A stretch of DNA of 7,577 bases, taken from contig JAUYBT010000212.1 of the NCBI GenBank assembly GCA_030692905.1, forward strand, positions 1 to 7,577. Direction: 5' to 3'. Below, piece after piece: positions 7,140 to 7,577 of this stretch. The DNA comes from Bacteroidales bacterium. GTDB lineage: Bacteria > Bacteroidota > Bacteroidia > Bacteroidales > VadinHA17. Under the pieces are notes generated by a model that was given only the letters and a program-made list of their open reading frames with translations, had not been told where the DNA came from and made no database searches. Made by a program: the position numbers and the translations under genes. How positions within the stretch are numbered: the first letter of the stretch is position 1; each line of letters starts with the position of its first letter.

Positions 7140-7226
7140 CACAGATTTTAACTCGGAATTATTGTAATAGGGATCGTACAGCGGAGTCGGCCCATGAATG
7201 TGGCTGTGTACACCTAAACATTTTTC

Positions 7227-7246
7227 AGTGTTAATGAATTAACACT
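7227..7246. promoter_or_regulatory. Perfect palindrome in the intergenic region
   Basis: AGTGTTAA (7227-7234), loop TGAA, then TTAACACT (7239-7246). It is flanked by TTTTT on the left and AAAAA on the right, which extends the symmetry past one unpaired C. Neither strand has a T-tract after the stem, so it is not a terminator. It lies about 90 bp upstream of the proposed promoter of the next gene, so a regulator binding site is possible. The rest of 7140-7431 holds no gene that I can support. Confidence 0.45.
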
Positions 7247-7289
7247 AAAAAATTGTCTAAACAGCTGAAAATCAGGCGTCAATAAAATA

Positions 7290-7319
7290 GTTAATAACTA
7301 TATTATCAAATGTTAATAA
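7290..7319. repeat. Direct repeat GTTAATAA, 22-bp spacing
   Basis: GTTAATAA occurs at 7290-7297 and 7312-7319, two helical turns apart, and GTTAATGA, one mismatch away, lies at 7230-7237 inside the palindrome. In AT-rich intergenic DNA this may be chance. If real, the spacing suits cooperative binding upstream of the promoter at 7336. Confidence 0.3.
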
Positions 7320-7335
7320 ACTTAAAAATTTACTC

Positions 7336-7366
7336 TTGCATTGAGAAGAGCGCTTGTTTAATTTAG
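7336..7366 (+). promoter_or_regulatory. Likely promoter of the gene starting at 7432
   Basis: TTG (7336-7338), a 20-bp spacer, then TAATTTAG (7359-7366), one mismatch to TAnnTTTG. The spacing equals that of the waaA promoter. The leader would be about 60 nt. Another TTG at 7341 gives a 15-bp spacer and fits less well. Confidence 0.5.
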
Positions 7367-7431
7367 CAATTACCCGCTTTAAAAATCAGTGGTCGTTTAA
7401 TCTCATTAAAATCAGAGAATAACAAAAATAT

Positions 7432-7577
7432 ATGGGAGAATTATTTGTCCAGGAATCAGCTATTGCGACTGAAAAGGCAACGAAAGAACAATCAGTACCC
7501 GATATGAAGAAAACAGGTGAAGGAAAAGATATTGACAAATCAAAAGTGAAGGGAAAGACTGTTTATTCTCACGACGA
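7432..7577 (+). CDS. N-terminal part of an unidentified protein (3' end outside the window)
   Basis: An ATG at 7432 opens a frame that stays open to the window edge, giving 48 codons plus two bases. The start follows an A-rich leader (AACAAAAATAT), typical of Bacteroidota translation starts. The first 40 or so residues are rich in Lys, Glu, Asp and Ser (MGELFVQESAIATEKATKEQ, later KDIDKSKVKGK), look disordered and contain no signal peptide. The last visible residues, KGKTVYSHDD, resemble what I remember of the start of the conserved region in adenosylcobalamin-dependent ribonucleotide reductases of Bacteroidota. That is a weak guess from about ten residues. A real gene is likely; its function is open. 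Confidence 0.65.
   Translation, partial: MGELFVQESAIATEKATKEQSVPDMKKTGEGKDIDKSKVKGKTVYSHD

Noticed and set aside
7206..7213. Palindrome GTGTACAC
   Set aside because: Only 8 bp with no extension or second copy nearby; expected by chance.
7227..7246. The palindrome as a terminator
   Set aside because: Both strands have A rather than T after the stem, and a strong terminator already lies at 7107-7139.

Overview
The window looks like a chromosomal segment of a Bacteroidota bacterium, probably Bacteroidales-like or a related environmental lineage. The evidence is the AT-rich sequence, several promoters of the Bacteroidota type (TTG about 20 bp upstream of TAnnTTTG), start codons without clear Shine-Dalgarno sites, and a large Oar-type TonB-dependent receptor that starts with a carboxypeptidase-regulatory-like domain. 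No phage, insertion sequence, CRISPR or RNA gene was seen.

Left part, minus strand (1-2218), in transcription order from right to left: a three-helix membrane histidine kinase of the HisKA_3 class; its NarL/LuxR-type response regulator 27 bp downstream; an intergenic element built of 7-bp units in inverted orientation; a YraN-family endonuclease-like protein; and, 9 bp after it, what looks like a broken MmcQ/YjbR-family gene. In that gene the usual N-terminus runs straight into the usual C-terminal part through a run of eight A, with a frameshift.

Middle (2195-3633): the kinase gene and waaA (Kdo transferase of lipid A synthesis) are divergently transcribed. Each has a recognisable promoter about 20 bp before an ATG. 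These promoters argue for the ATG starts (2194 on minus, 2383 on plus) over the longer TTG-started versions.

Right part (3634-7577): a 1097-residue Oar-like TonB-dependent outer-membrane receptor with no SusD-type partner, closed by a strong intrinsic terminator. A non-coding stretch of about 300 bp follows, holding a palindrome, a direct repeat and a likely promoter. Last is the first 48 codons of another gene, which runs off the window.

The genes do not form one pathway. Two-component signalling, Kdo-lipid A assembly and outer-membrane uptake all touch the cell envelope, but a functional link is only a guess. I found no convincing new multi-gene system. The items most worth a second look are the collapsed MmcQ gene, the inverted 7-bp repeat element and the promoter/start-codon conflicts.
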